64,000 nucleotides of DNA from Bradyrhizobium sp. C9. Its GTDB lineage: Bacteria > Pseudomonadota > Alphaproteobacteria > Rhizobiales > Xanthobacteraceae. Made by a program: the position numbers and the translations under genes. Below the pieces are notes generated by a model. That model saw nothing but the letters and a program-made list of their open reading frames with translations. It was not told the origin of the DNA and made no database searches. This document shows, piece after piece, positions 45,156 to 53,693 of this stretch. Numbering within the stretch: the stretch's first letter is position 1; the number at the start of each line of letters is the position of its first letter. Where the stretch lies: the NCBI RefSeq assembly GCF_002532045.1, contig NZ_NWTG01000019.1, forward strand, positions 1 to 64,000, in the 5' to 3' direction.

Positions 45156-46385
45156 ATGCGTATGATGTCAATGATGTACCAGGCCTATCAGAACCACATG
45201 GACCTCACGGCGCCATGGCGGGCCGGGGCTGCAGCGGCGCTGAAATACCTCAATCTGGTGCCGCAGGGCGCCACCGACCGGGTGTACGGCCGGCTCGCGG
45301 CGGCGCTCGAGCTGATCTCGCGCTCCACCCTGACCTACGCCCGTCCCGACTACGCCATCGGCAGCGTGTCCTCCGGCAACAGGGAATACCAGGTGACCGA
45401 GGAGGTCGCCTATGCGACGCCGTTCGGCTCGCTGCTGCATTTCAGGAAGGTGGACGGCCCGGAGCAGCCGCGGCTCCTGCTGGTGGCGCCGATGTCCGGA
45501 CATTTCGCCACGCTGCTGCGCGGCACCGTGAAGACGCTGCTGCAGGACCACGACGTCTACATCACCGACTGGCACAATCCGCGCGACATCCCGCGCAAGG
45601 AGGGCCGGTTCGGGCTCGAGGATTACACCGACCATCTGATCGACTTCCTCGGCCAGCTCGGCCCGCGCGCGCATATGGTGGCGATCTGCCAGCCTTCGGT
45701 GTCGGCGCTGGCGGCCGCCGCGATCATGTCCGAAGACAATCATCCGGCACGGCCGGCGTCGCTGACCCTGATGGCCGGACCGATCGACACGCGGATCCAG
45801 CCGACCAAGGTGAACGAGTTCGCCAAGAGCAAGCCGATCAAATGGTTCGAGGACAATCTGATCAACTACGTGCCGATGCAGTGCAAGGGCGCGCTGCGTC
45901 AGGTCTATCCCGGCTTCGTGCAGCTGACGGCGTTCGTCTCGATGAACCTGGAGCGTCACATCAAGCAGCACATCGACCTCGCCGACCATCTCGCCAAGGG
46001 CGAGACCGCCAAGGCCGAGTTGATCAAGACCTTCTACGACGAGTATTTCGCCGTGATGGATCTGCCGGCGGAATTCTACATCGAGACGGTGCGCGATGTG
46101 TTTCAGGAGCATCTGCTGCCGCAGGGCATGCTGATGCATCGCGGCCGCCCGGTGAATCCGGCGGCGATCCGGCGCATGGGCCTGATGACGGTGGAGGGCG
46201 AGAAGGACGACATCTGCTCAATCGGGCAGACGCTTGCCGCCCAGGACCTCTGCACCGGCGTGCGCACCTATCGCAAGGTGCACCACATGCAGGCCGGCGT
46301 CGGCCACTACGGCGTGTTCTCCGGCAAGCGCTGGAACAACGAGATCTACCCGCTGCTGCGCGACTTCGTGCATGTGAATTCGTGA
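45156..46385 (+). CDS. phaZ: Intracellular polyhydroxyalkanoate depolymerase
   Basis: 409 residues from ATG 45156; several further ATGs (45162, 45165, 45171, 45174) make the exact start uncertain, and the long upstream frame is rejected. The alpha/beta-hydrolase core has LLLVAPMSGHFATLLRGTVK and MVAICQPSVSAL, where Cys178 replaces the lipase-box serine as known for intracellular PHB depolymerases of the PhaZa1 type. HDVYITDWHNPRDIP and a C-terminal HHMQAGVGHYGVFSGKRW (His) complete the picture. It mobilises stored polyhydroxybutyrate. Single gene. Confidence 0.92.
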   Translation: MRMMSMMYQAYQNHMDLTAPWRAGAAAALKYLNLVPQGATDRVYGRLAAALELISRSTLTYARPDYAIGSVSSGNREYQVTEEVAYATPFGSLLHFRKVDGPEQPRLLLVAPMSGHFATLLRGTVKTLLQDHDVYITDWHNPRDIPRKEGRFGLEDYTDHLIDFLGQLGPRAHMVAICQPSVSALAAAAIMSEDNHPARPASLTLMAGPIDTRIQPTKVNEFAKSKPIKWFEDNLINYVPMQCKGALRQVYPGFVQLTAFVSMNLERHIKQHIDLADHLAKGETAKAELIKTFYDEYFAVMDLPAEFYIETVRDVFQEHLLPQGMLMHRGRPVNPAAIRRMGLMTVEGEKDDICSIGQTLAAQDLCTGVRTYRKVHHMQAGVGHYGVFSGKRWNNEIYPLLRDFVHVNS

Positions 46386-46399
46386 GGACGCTCCTCCTT

Positions 46400-46485
46400 C
46401 GTCATTGCGAGGAGCCAAGCGACGAAGCAATCCATCGTTCCGCGTATGTGGAGCAATGGATTGCTTCGCTCCGCTCGCAATGACG
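46400..46485. repeat. CATTGCGAGG inverted repeat, copy 2 (co-directional gap)
   Basis: Arms CGTCATTGCGAGGAGCC and GCTCGCAATGACG, inner GAAGCAATCCAT / ATGGATTGCTTC. Same family as 24219-24305. It lies between phaZ and the ModA-like gene, both plus strand. Confidence 0.82.
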
Positions 46486-46574
46486 GCAGCGCAACCCTAG
46501 CCACGCCTCCCCTCGCGCAGTAGTCTCCCGGCCACGACGACCTGTTTCCCAAGAATCGTCCAGGGAGAAACTCC

Positions 46575-47363
46575 ATGCGCGCCCCCTTCCGCACCCTCAC
46601 GCTCGCCGTCATCGGCGCCCTCGCCCTCACGTCAGCCGCATCCGCCGCCGAAGTCCACGTCATGATCTCGGGCGGGCTGACCGCGGCCTACAAGGCGCTG
46701 GTGCCGGAGTTCGAGCGCAAGACCGGGCACAAGGTGGTGACCGCCTTCGGGCCGTCGATGGGCACCACGACCAACGCCATTCCGGTGCGGCTGGCGCGCG
46801 GCGAGCCGGCCGACGTGCTGATCATGGTCGGCTATGCGCTCGGCGACCTGATCAAGCAGGGCAAGGTGGTGGCGGACAGCCGCGTCGACCTCGTGAAGTC
46901 GCCGATCGGCATTGCGGTGAAATCAGGCGCGCCAAAGCCGGACATCGGCTCGGCCGACACCGTCAAGCAGGCGCTGCTGGCAGCAAAATCGGTCGCCTAT
47001 TCCGACAGCGCCAGCGGCGTCTATGTCTCGACCGAGATGTTCGGCAAGCTCGGCATCGCCGACCAGATGAAGGACAAGGCGCGGATGATCCCGGCGACCC
47101 CGGTCGGCGAGATCGTCGCCAAAGGCGAGGCCGAGATCGGCCTGCAGCAGATCTCGGAGCTGAAGCCGGTTGCCGGCATCGACATCGTCGGCCCGCTGCC
47201 GGAGCCGTTGCAGAAGATCACGGTGTTCTCCGCCGGCATCGCAACCGTCTCGAAGGAGCCCGAGGCTGGCAAGGCGCTGATCAGCTTCCTCGCCTCGCCG
47301 GATGCGCACGACGCGCTGGTCAAGAGCGGGCTGGATCCGATTGCCGCCGGCGCGACGCATTAG
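46575..47363 (+). CDS. ModA-like periplasmic substrate-binding protein (orphan)
   Basis: 262 residues. The signal peptide (TLTLAVIGALALTSAASAAE) precedes a type II binding fold: EVHVMISGGLTAAYKALVPE, FERKTGHKVVTAFGPSMGTT, and RLARGEPADVLIMVGYALGD. This matches the molybdate-binding (ModA/SBP_bac_11) group, but the oxyanion contacts cannot be confirmed by eye. Relatives bind other ligands, including organic acids. No permease or ATPase genes are nearby. It is convergent with the PP2C-kinase gene across a composite repeat. Confidence 0.85.
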   Translation: MRAPFRTLTLAVIGALALTSAASAAEVHVMISGGLTAAYKALVPEFERKTGHKVVTAFGPSMGTTTNAIPVRLARGEPADVLIMVGYALGDLIKQGKVVADSRVDLVKSPIGIAVKSGAPKPDIGSADTVKQALLAAKSVAYSDSASGVYVSTEMFGKLGIADQMKDKARMIPATPVGEIVAKGEAEIGLQQISELKPVAGIDIVGPLPEPLQKITVFSAGIATVSKEPEAGKALISFLASPDAHDALVKSGLDPIAAGATH

Positions 47364-47387
47364 GTGCGGCCACCTCCCTCTCCTCAA

Positions 47388-47509
47388 GTCGTCCCGGCGA
47401 AGGCCGGGACCCATAACCACCGATGGCGATTGCTGCGCGCCGATGGAACGACGAGTCTTGCCTACGACATCCGCCGCGGCGTATGGGTTCCGGCCTTCGC
47501 CGGGACGAC
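47388..47509. repeat. Composite hairpin repeat, copy 3 (convergent gap)
   Basis: Arms 47388-47414 and 47483-47509 with GTCCCGGCGAAGGCCGGG and its inverse; the left arm is followed by ATAACCAC as in copy 2. It lies between convergent stops of the ModA-like and PP2C-kinase genes. Confidence 0.83.
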
Positions 47510-47600
47510 CGTGGAGTACGTGGCGCCGCTCGCACCTCCAGCGACAAAGGCGAAGCCTTTACGTCAGAATGACAGGGAAAGGTTGGCGGATTTGGCGCCG

Positions 47601-49337
47601 CTAGCGAAGGTGATGCGCGCCGTAGGCGAGCAGCAGCACCACGACCAGCGCCAGCAGCAGCGTGGTCGACTTCCAGAACAGCACCGGGTTGCGCTCGATC
47701 AGCGGCGTCGATGACGTCGTCAGATATCTTGCGTTGGGATTGCGCAGGTCGAACAGGAACTCGGAGAAGCTGTCGTAGCGCTTCAGCGGATTGACGTGCA
47801 CGGCGCGCTCCAGCGTACCGTCGACCCAGCTCGGGATGTCGCGGCCGCCATGCGCCGCCGGACGATAGACCAGCCGGTTGAAGTCGGATCGGGTGCGGGC
47901 GCGCGCGATCTGCGCACCAAAGGGCAAGCGTCCCGTCAGCATCTGATAGGTGACGACGCCGAGCGAGAACAGGTCCGAGCGCGCGGTGCCGCCCTCGCCC
48001 AGGAAATACTCCGGCGCGGTGTATTGCTGGGTGCCAAGGATATCCTCGACGCCCGCCGGCATCGCCTCGGCGACGCCGGAGATTCGCGTCGAGCCGAAGT
48101 CGATGATCTTCACCGTGCCGGTCCGGTCGATCATGATGTTGTCGGGCCTGACGTCCTGGTGCAGCATCTCCTTGCGGTGGAACGCGCGCAGCCCCTTTGC
48201 GATCTGCTCGGTGATGTCGCGCACCGTCTCGAGCGACGGCGCGGGATTGTCGATCATCAACTGCGTCAGGGTCTGGCCGTCGATATACTCCATCGCGACA
48301 TAGAGGAAGTTGCGCTTGCGCTGCGGCAGAAACGGCTTCAGCACATGCGGGCTGTCGATCCGCCGGGCGACCCACTCCTCCAGCATGAAGCGTTTCAGAT
48401 AGGCCCCATCGTCGCGCAGGTCGATCGAGGGGATCTTGATCGTGACCGTGGTGCCGCTCTCCTCGTCGACCGCGAGATAGATGTGGCTGCGGTGCGAGGC
48501 ATGCAGCTCGCGGACGATGCGGTAGCCGTCGAACAGCATCCGTGCATCGAGCAGCGGCGGCAGCGGCAGCTCGGTGGGCTGACCGAACACCTCGCTGGCG
48601 TCGCCGTCGGGCAATTCGTCGATCCGGATGATCTGCGCGGTGAGATTGTCCGGGCTGCCATTCTCATAGGCCTGTGCGACGATCGACTTCGCGGCGGCAT
48701 CGAGATCGGCACCGCCATCCCTGATCGTCTTCGCCAGCTGTCGCGCGGGGACGTGCTCGTAGATGCCGTCGGTCACCAGCAGGAAAGTGTCGCCGCGCTC
48801 CAGCCGGAGATTCTGGTAGTCGATCTCGAGCTGCGGGTTCACGCCGAGCGCGCGGCCGAGATAGCTCTGCTGCGACGACAGCACGACGCGATGGTCGTTG
48901 GTCAACTGCTCGAGGCTGTTGCCCGCGACGCGGTAGATCCTGGAGTCGCCGACATGGAACAGATGCGCCGTGGTCGAGCGGATCACCAGCGCGCTCAGCG
49001 TGCAGACGTAACCCTTGTCCTTGTCGTAGGGGTTCTGGCTGCGCCGCGTCTGCGCATGCAGCCAGGAATTGGTCGCCTCCAGCACCCGCTGCGCCGAGGT
49101 CTTCACCGACCAGGATTCCGAGGTGCAGTAGTAGTCGGTCAGGAAGCTCTTGACCGCGGACTCCGCCGCGATCCGGCTGACGCTGCTCGAGGAGATGCCG
49201 TCGGCAAGCACCACGGCGATGCCCTTCAGGCCGAGCAGCGGCTCGTCGGGGATCAAGACGCCGTGGAAATCCTGATTGGTGTCCTTGCGGCCCTGATCAG
49301 AGAATTGCCCGACCGATATTGTCAGCGCGCGCGGCAT
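47601..49337 (-). CDS. PP2C phosphatase-Ser/Thr kinase fusion with C-terminal membrane anchor
   Basis: 578 residues from ATG 49337; a TTG four codons upstream is less likely. The first half is a PP2C phosphatase: GRKDTNQDFHGV, VVLADGISSSSVSRIAAE, FHVGDSRIYRV, TDGIYEHV and GSPDNLTAQII. The second half (from about 270) is a Hanks-type kinase with TVTIKIPS as the Lys strand, EMLHQDVRPDNIMID as catalytic loop (H-Q-D, a non-RD form) and IIDFGSTR. A C-terminal helix (FWKSTTLLLALVVVLLLAYG) anchors it. Its start lies 60 nt from the transporter stop, on the same strand; similar fusions sit beside nitrate/nitrite genes in other bacteria. Confidence 0.88.
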   Translation of the reverse strand: MPRALTISVGQFSDQGRKDTNQDFHGVLIPDEPLLGLKGIAVVLADGISSSSVSRIAAESAVKSFLTDYYCTSESWSVKTSAQRVLEATNSWLHAQTRRSQNPYDKDKGYVCTLSALVIRSTTAHLFHVGDSRIYRVAGNSLEQLTNDHRVVLSSQQSYLGRALGVNPQLEIDYQNLRLERGDTFLLVTDGIYEHVPARQLAKTIRDGGADLDAAAKSIVAQAYENGSPDNLTAQIIRIDELPDGDASEVFGQPTELPLPPLLDARMLFDGYRIVRELHASHRSHIYLAVDEESGTTVTIKIPSIDLRDDGAYLKRFMLEEWVARRIDSPHVLKPFLPQRKRNFLYVAMEYIDGQTLTQLMIDNPAPSLETVRDITEQIAKGLRAFHRKEMLHQDVRPDNIMIDRTGTVKIIDFGSTRISGVAEAMPAGVEDILGTQQYTAPEYFLGEGGTARSDLFSLGVVTYQMLTGRLPFGAQIARARTRSDFNRLVYRPAAHGGRDIPSWVDGTLERAVHVNPLKRYDSFSEFLFDLRNPNARYLTTSSTPLIERNPVLFWKSTTLLLALVVVLLLAYGAHHLR

Positions 49338-49397
49338 CGACCGTCCCAATGCGAATGGGGCCCTCCGTGACAGGAGAGCCCCATAAGCAGGCCAGGA

Positions 49398-50216
49398 TCA
49401 AGCCGCGAGGCGCTGGCGCTTCGGCGCCGTCTTCACATGCGTCGTGTAGAGCGTGAGCCCGGTGAAGGCGAGGCCGCCGGCGAGGTTGCCCAGCACGGTC
49501 GGGATCTCGTTCCAGATCAGGTAATCCATGATCGAGAACTTGGCATGCAGCATCAGTCCCGACGGGAACAGGAACATGTTCACGACCGAATGCTCGAACA
49601 CCATGTAGAAGAACACCAGGATCGGCATCCACATCGCGATGACCTTTCCGGGCACCGTCGTCGAGATCATGGCACCGACGACGCCGGTTGAAACCATCCA
49701 GTTGCAGAGCATGCCGCGGATGAAGAGCGTGGCCATGCCGGCCGCGCCGTGCGCCGCGTAGCCCAGCGTTCGCGCCTCGCCGACGTTTCCGATGGTCATG
49801 CCGACCTTGTCGGGCTCCTGCGTGAAGCCGAAGGTCGTCACGAATGCCATCATGAACGCCACCGTCAGCGCGCCCGCGAAGTTGCCGATGAAGACGAGGC
49901 CCCAGTTGCGCAGCACGCCGCCGAGCGTGACGCCGGGGCGCTTGTCGAGCAGCGCCAGCGGCGACAGCACGAACACGCCCGTCAGCAGGTCGAAGCCCAG
50001 CAGATAGAGCATCACGAAGCCGACCGGAAACAGCAAGGCGCCGACGAGCGGCTGGCCCGTGTTGACGTTGATCGTCACGGCAAACCAGGCCGCCAGCGCC
50101 AGGATCGCACCGGCCATGTAGGCGCGGATCACGGTATCGCGCGTCGACATGAAGATCTTGGATTCGCCGGCGTCCACCATCTTGGTGACGAATTCGGACG
50201 GTGCGAGATAAGCCAT
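49398..50216 (-). CDS. Formate/nitrite transporter (FNT family)
   Basis: 272 residues from ATG 50216 after AAGGGGAA; the longer frame to 50372 has no start context. Six hydrophobic helices with LGFDLLTGVFVLSPLALLDK, WGLVFIGNFAGALTVAFMMA, GMLCNWMVSTGVVGAMIS and FEHSVVNMFLFPSGLML, typical FNT pore motifs. FocA/NirC-like channels carry formate or nitrite across the inner membrane as pentamers. The kinase-phosphatase gene follows after 60 nt and is probably co-transcribed. With that partner, nitrite is the more likely ligand, which is inference. Confidence 0.9.
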   Translation of the reverse strand: MAYLAPSEFVTKMVDAGESKIFMSTRDTVIRAYMAGAILALAAWFAVTINVNTGQPLVGALLFPVGFVMLYLLGFDLLTGVFVLSPLALLDKRPGVTLGGVLRNWGLVFIGNFAGALTVAFMMAFVTTFGFTQEPDKVGMTIGNVGEARTLGYAAHGAAGMATLFIRGMLCNWMVSTGVVGAMISTTVPGKVIAMWMPILVFFYMVFEHSVVNMFLFPSGLMLHAKFSIMDYLIWNEIPTVLGNLAGGLAFTGLTLYTTHVKTAPKRQRLAA

Positions 50217-50614
50217 TCGTAAATTCCCCTTGCGCAATTCGGCCGCGCCGGCTGCCTGCCGGAAGCGACGCGGGTTGATTGAATTGCTCGTCCGTCCGGG
50301 GGAGTTAGGGGGTGCAACGATTGCTCGCGGCGCCCGAGCGGGGCGCCTTGATCCCCTCACCTCGGCCTGCATTGGCTTCGGCGATCCGGAGGACGGCAGT
50401 CGTCGTTGACTGATGCAATCAAAAGCAATGGATATGCCAACTGGAGACGTTGGCGTCGGGAAAGAAAATCATTTTAATACAATTACTTAGATGACCGCCG
50501 CCGGAACCGGCCGGTGTGGTGGCGCCGATTTATGCAGCTTGCACAGATGTCGCCCAGGCCGACGCGTGGCCGGCAGGGGCCGCGGAGCGAACGTCGCCGC
50601 GCGGCCGGTGCGGT
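50217..50614. other. Gap with possible structured leader of the transporter gene
   Basis: No gene seen. Upstream of the transporter on the minus strand lie two short perfect hairpins, CCGGC/GCCGG (50248-50262) and GGCGCCC/GGGCGCC (50329-50347), which could form a structured 5' leader. An A+T-rich patch follows near 50463-50491. An ANTAR-type pair of hexaloop hairpins was looked for but these loops have five bases. Confidence 0.3.
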
Positions 50615-51412
50615 CTACTTTACCTCGGTACGGACCGGCGCGTCCTTCAGGCCGTTATTGTCGTAAGCCTTGCGCAGCGTGCCGTTGGCGATCGCCTCCG
50701 TCATGAATTTGGTGACGAAGGCAGCCGCGAGCGCATGATCGAGCGGCACCGCGACCGCAGTCACGGTCTGCTTGAAGGTCTCGTCCAGCACGCACGTGCC
50801 CGGAATCTTCTTCGCCATCGCCATGAGCTGGTCGCGCGACAGTGCGAAGGCGTCCACCTCGCCGTTCTCCAGGAGATGAAAGATCTCGTCATAGGTCTGA
50901 TAACCCGTGACCTTGGCATGCTTGAGATGCGCGATCGCGCCACGCATGGTCGTGGTGTTGTTGACGGCGGCGACCTTGACGCCATCCTGGTCGAGGCTGG
51001 CGAAATTCGTGATCTTCGAGCCTGGTCTCACGATGTAGGTGGCGTCGGCGACCTCGTAGATCGGCCCGAACGTCATCTTCGTTTCGCGCTCGGGATCCCT
51101 CGGCAGGAAGGTGACATCCCAGGTGTTTTTCGCCGCAGCGTCGGTGATCTGCCCGGAATTCTGGTGCACGACGTATTCGACGGGAACGCCGAGCTGCGCC
51201 GCCATCTCGCGGCCGAGATCGACGGGAACGCCGGCATAGCCGTTCGCGGTTTTGGTCGACCAGAATGCGCCGCCCGCCGGGCTGATCGCAATCGCGACCC
51301 GGAGCTTTCCGGTCGGCGCGATCTGATCCTTCAAGGCGTCGGCGTTGGCGGATACGGCCATGACAATCACTCCCAGAACGAGGCCGGCCAGACGCAGCAG
51401 TCGAGACAACAT
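50615..51412 (-). CDS. Family-3 (amino-acid type) solute-binding protein
   Basis: 265 residues from ATG 51412. The signal peptide (LSRLLRLAGLVLGVIVMAVS, cleaved near ANA) leads to GKLRVAIAISPAGGAFWSTK, GYAGVPVDLGREMAAQLGVP, VTFLPRDPERETKMTFGPIY and NTTTMRGAIAHL, the type II binding fold used for polar amino acids and opines. No adjacent permease or ATPase. It lies between the transporter and a DUF4399 gene on the same strand; partners elsewhere must exist or it acts as a receptor. Confidence 0.85.
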   Translation of the reverse strand: MLSRLLRLAGLVLGVIVMAVSANADALKDQIAPTGKLRVAIAISPAGGAFWSTKTANGYAGVPVDLGREMAAQLGVPVEYVVHQNSGQITDAAAKNTWDVTFLPRDPERETKMTFGPIYEVADATYIVRPGSKITNFASLDQDGVKVAAVNNTTTMRGAIAHLKHAKVTGYQTYDEIFHLLENGEVDAFALSRDQLMAMAKKIPGTCVLDETFKQTVTAVAVPLDHALAAAFVTKFMTEAIANGTLRKAYDNNGLKDAPVRTEVK

Positions 51413-51516
51413 CAGACGCCCTCCACGCCGGGTCTTGCGCCCGGCGGCGCGCAACAAACCGCACGAGGCCGCGTTGCGCAAGCGGCGGTTCGCGCAAGGG
51501 AGCTATCCGTATCGGC

Positions 51517-51939
51517 CTATTTGACCCGGATGGTGATCTTCTCGGAGACGACCGGCGGATTGAATGGATAGTGCTTGGCGTCGCCCAGCACCAGCTGCAA
51601 GGTATGCTTGCCGGGCGCCAGATCGAGCTGCGTCTCGGTCTGGCCCGCACCGAAGTGCTGGTGAGACTTGTCCGACGGAATCGGCTCATTCGGATTGAGC
51701 GGCTCGTCCACATCGATCAGCAGATGGTGATGGCCACTGTTCGGAAATTCGTCGCCGGCATGGGTGACGCCCATGTTGCGCAGCCCGAAGCGGCACGCGA
51801 ACGGGCTCTTGAGCCTGGCTCCGTCGTGCGGCCAGATGAAATACAGCTTGGTGTCTTTCCCCGCCGGTTTGTTTTGCGCGTTGGCCGGGACCGCGAGCGC
51901 TAGTGCCGCAGCGAGGATGATCAAGCCTGCACTTTTCAT
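51517..51939 (-). CDS. DUF4399 exported protein
   Basis: 140 residues. The signal peptide (MKSAGLIILAAALALAVPAN, cleaved after ANA) is followed by FIWPHDGARLKSPFACRFGL, GHHHLLIDVDEPLNPNEPIP and DKSHQHFGAGQTETQLDLAP. The HHH and HQH clusters are the family's hallmark and suggest metal or ligand binding. It lies 24 nt downstream of the cyclase-SUMF1 gene on the same strand, so probably one operon. Periplasmic; function unknown. Confidence 0.87.
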   Translation of the reverse strand: MKSAGLIILAAALALAVPANAQNKPAGKDTKLYFIWPHDGARLKSPFACRFGLRNMGVTHAGDEFPNSGHHHLLIDVDEPLNPNEPIPSDKSHQHFGAGQTETQLDLAPGKHTLQLVLGDAKHYPFNPPVVSEKITIRVK

Positions 51940-51963
51940 AGTCCCTCCAAACCTGGCGACTGC

Positions 51964-53493
51964 TCAGGGAGACAGCGCGACCCGGAAACCGTGGGTCGGG
52001 TAGCGGACATTGGTGTCGTAGTTGTCGCGGTTGGCCGGACGGACATAGCGCGCGTCATTCTTCCAGGAGCCGGAACGAATGACATGGGAGGTGCAGTCGC
52101 CGCCGGACCACACCGCACCGTCGGCGGGGGCGCCCTGATAGTTCCTGTGCCAGCAATCCTCGACCCACTGATCGACCCCGCCGCCCATGTCGTAAAGGCC
52201 GAACGGATTGGCCTTGAAGCTGCCGACCTTTACCGGCTGTTCGGCTGCGCTGTCGCCGCCGCAGTCCTTGCAGCCGGCGTTGCCCGGTTGCATCTGGTCA
52301 CCCCACCAGTATTTCGATTGCGTGCCGCCGCGCGCCGCATATTCCCATTCGGCTTCGTTGGGCAGTCGGTAGGCCTTGCCGGTGCGCTCGGCCAGCCATG
52401 CCACATACTGTTTCGCGTCGCTCCAGCTCACATTGGTGACCGGAACGTCGTCCTTGCCGGTGGCGGTGAAACCGCACGCCTTGGCCGCCGCGCAGGCATT
52501 CCATTCCCGCACGGTGACCGGATATTTGCCCATGGCGAAGGACTTGACCGTCACCCTGCGGATCGGCCGTTCCGAAGGGTCGTCATTGCTCCCCATCGAG
52601 AAGCTGCCGCCTTGAAGCGCAATCGTTTCGGGCTCCGGCACGGACGCCGCAGGACTTGTTGACGGTGCAGCCTGTGGTGACGTCTGCTGTGTCGGCGCTA
52701 TGCTTGGGGCCGGACTTGCGGTTTGCGCTGGTGCCGGGCTCGGTGCCGGCTGCTGAGCCGCCGGGGGAGCCGAAGGCGCCCGCGCCACCTCGGACAGCTT
52801 GCCGCGCGGCTGCGCGAGCATGTACCAAAGCGCACCGGCGGCGATGATCGCGATCGCCAATCCGAGCAGCGTAAGCAGGATGGACTCACGGCGCCGGCGC
52901 GTCCTCTGGTACGCAGCGGCGTCCGGCAGCACGCGATAAACCCGGACCGGATCGGTGATGTTCTTGACCTTCTTGTCGCCGAGCGATTCGTATCCGCAGA
53001 CCATCTTGTGCTTGATCTGCTCGTAGATGCCGCCGGAGATGAAGACTTCACCGGGCGCTGCTATCCCTTCCAGACGCGAGGCCACATTGACGCCGTCGCC
53101 AAAGATATCGTCGGCCTCGATGATGACGTCGCCGAGATTGACGCCGATCCGGTACTCTATCCAGCGGTCTCTCGCGATCGCCGCATTGCGGCCGATCATG
53201 TTTTGCTGAATCACGATGCTGCAACGGACGGCCTCGACCGGACTGTCGAACATCGCGATGAAGCCGTCGCCGGTGGTCTTGACCAGCTTGCCGTGGTGCT
53301 CGGCAATGGTGGGCTCGACCAGATCGCGCTCGAGCCGCTTGACGCGGTTGTGGGTGCCCTCTTCATCGAGCTGCATCAGCCGGCTATAGCCGGCGATATC
53401 GCCCGCAACGATCGCGGCAAGGCGGCGCGGCATCGCTTCGCCGGGCGGTGGCTTGCCCGGCTTGCCGGATCTGAAGTCGCGAATTTCGCCCAT
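51964..53493 (-). CDS. Membrane adenylate/guanylate cyclase fused to SUMF1 (FGE-sulfatase) domain
   Basis: 509 residues from ATG 53493. A cytosolic class III cyclase domain (about 22-190) with VAGDIAGYS (Asp32), KTTGDGFIAMFD (Asp76) and GDGVNVASRLE (Asn136, Arg140) has all metal and transition-state residues. One transmembrane helix (204-226, ILLTLLGLAIAIIAAGALWY) and a Pro/Ala linker (230-288) lead to a periplasmic formylglycine-generating/EgtB-like domain (290-507) with GGSFSMGSN, VTVREWNAC, LPNEAEWEYAARGG and GGVDQWVEDC. The fold is often a ligand-binding shell rather than an enzyme. It likely makes cAMP in response to a periplasmic signal. DUF4399 follows after 24 nt. Confidence 0.88.
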   Translation of the reverse strand: MGEIRDFRSGKPGKPPPGEAMPRRLAAIVAGDIAGYSRLMQLDEEGTHNRVKRLERDLVEPTIAEHHGKLVKTTGDGFIAMFDSPVEAVRCSIVIQQNMIGRNAAIARDRWIEYRIGVNLGDVIIEADDIFGDGVNVASRLEGIAAPGEVFISGGIYEQIKHKMVCGYESLGDKKVKNITDPVRVYRVLPDAAAYQRTRRRRESILLTLLGLAIAIIAAGALWYMLAQPRGKLSEVARAPSAPPAAQQPAPSPAPAQTASPAPSIAPTQQTSPQAAPSTSPAASVPEPETIALQGGSFSMGSNDDPSERPIRRVTVKSFAMGKYPVTVREWNACAAAKACGFTATGKDDVPVTNVSWSDAKQYVAWLAERTGKAYRLPNEAEWEYAARGGTQSKYWWGDQMQPGNAGCKDCGGDSAAEQPVKVGSFKANPFGLYDMGGGVDQWVEDCWHRNYQGAPADGAVWSGGDCTSHVIRSGSWKNDARYVRPANRDNYDTNVRYPTHGFRVALSP

Positions 53494-53627
53494 GGCTTCG
53501 GCTGCTCCACAAACCACAAATGGCAGTGATCGGCGCAACCGGCGCCTTCGGCCCGAAGGCCCTCGTGGAGCGTATCACACCGCCGGGTCCGGACAAAGTT
53601 TGGGGATACAATTGTGCGATGCGCGAA

Positions 53628-53651
53628 AAGCGCCCATCCGGTCGGGCGCTT
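53628..53651 (-). terminator. Terminator-like hairpin after the MFS gene
   Basis: AAGCGCCC / GGGCGCTT with an 8-nt loop, followed on the minus strand by TTCGCGC. It lies 42 nt past the MFS stop; the T-tail is weak. Confidence 0.4.
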
Positions 53652-53693
53652 GGGGCTCATTTCAGGCGGAAATGCCGCGGCAAACCGACCGCG

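Noticed and set aside
47796..49370. 524-aa plus-strand open frame opposite the PP2C-kinase gene
   Set aside because: Antisense shadow with no recognisable domain; the sense protein has complete PP2C and kinase motifs.
50404..50422. TTGAC...AATCAA resembling a FixK/FNR box upstream of the FNT gene
   Set aside because: Spacing between half-sites is not the required four bases.
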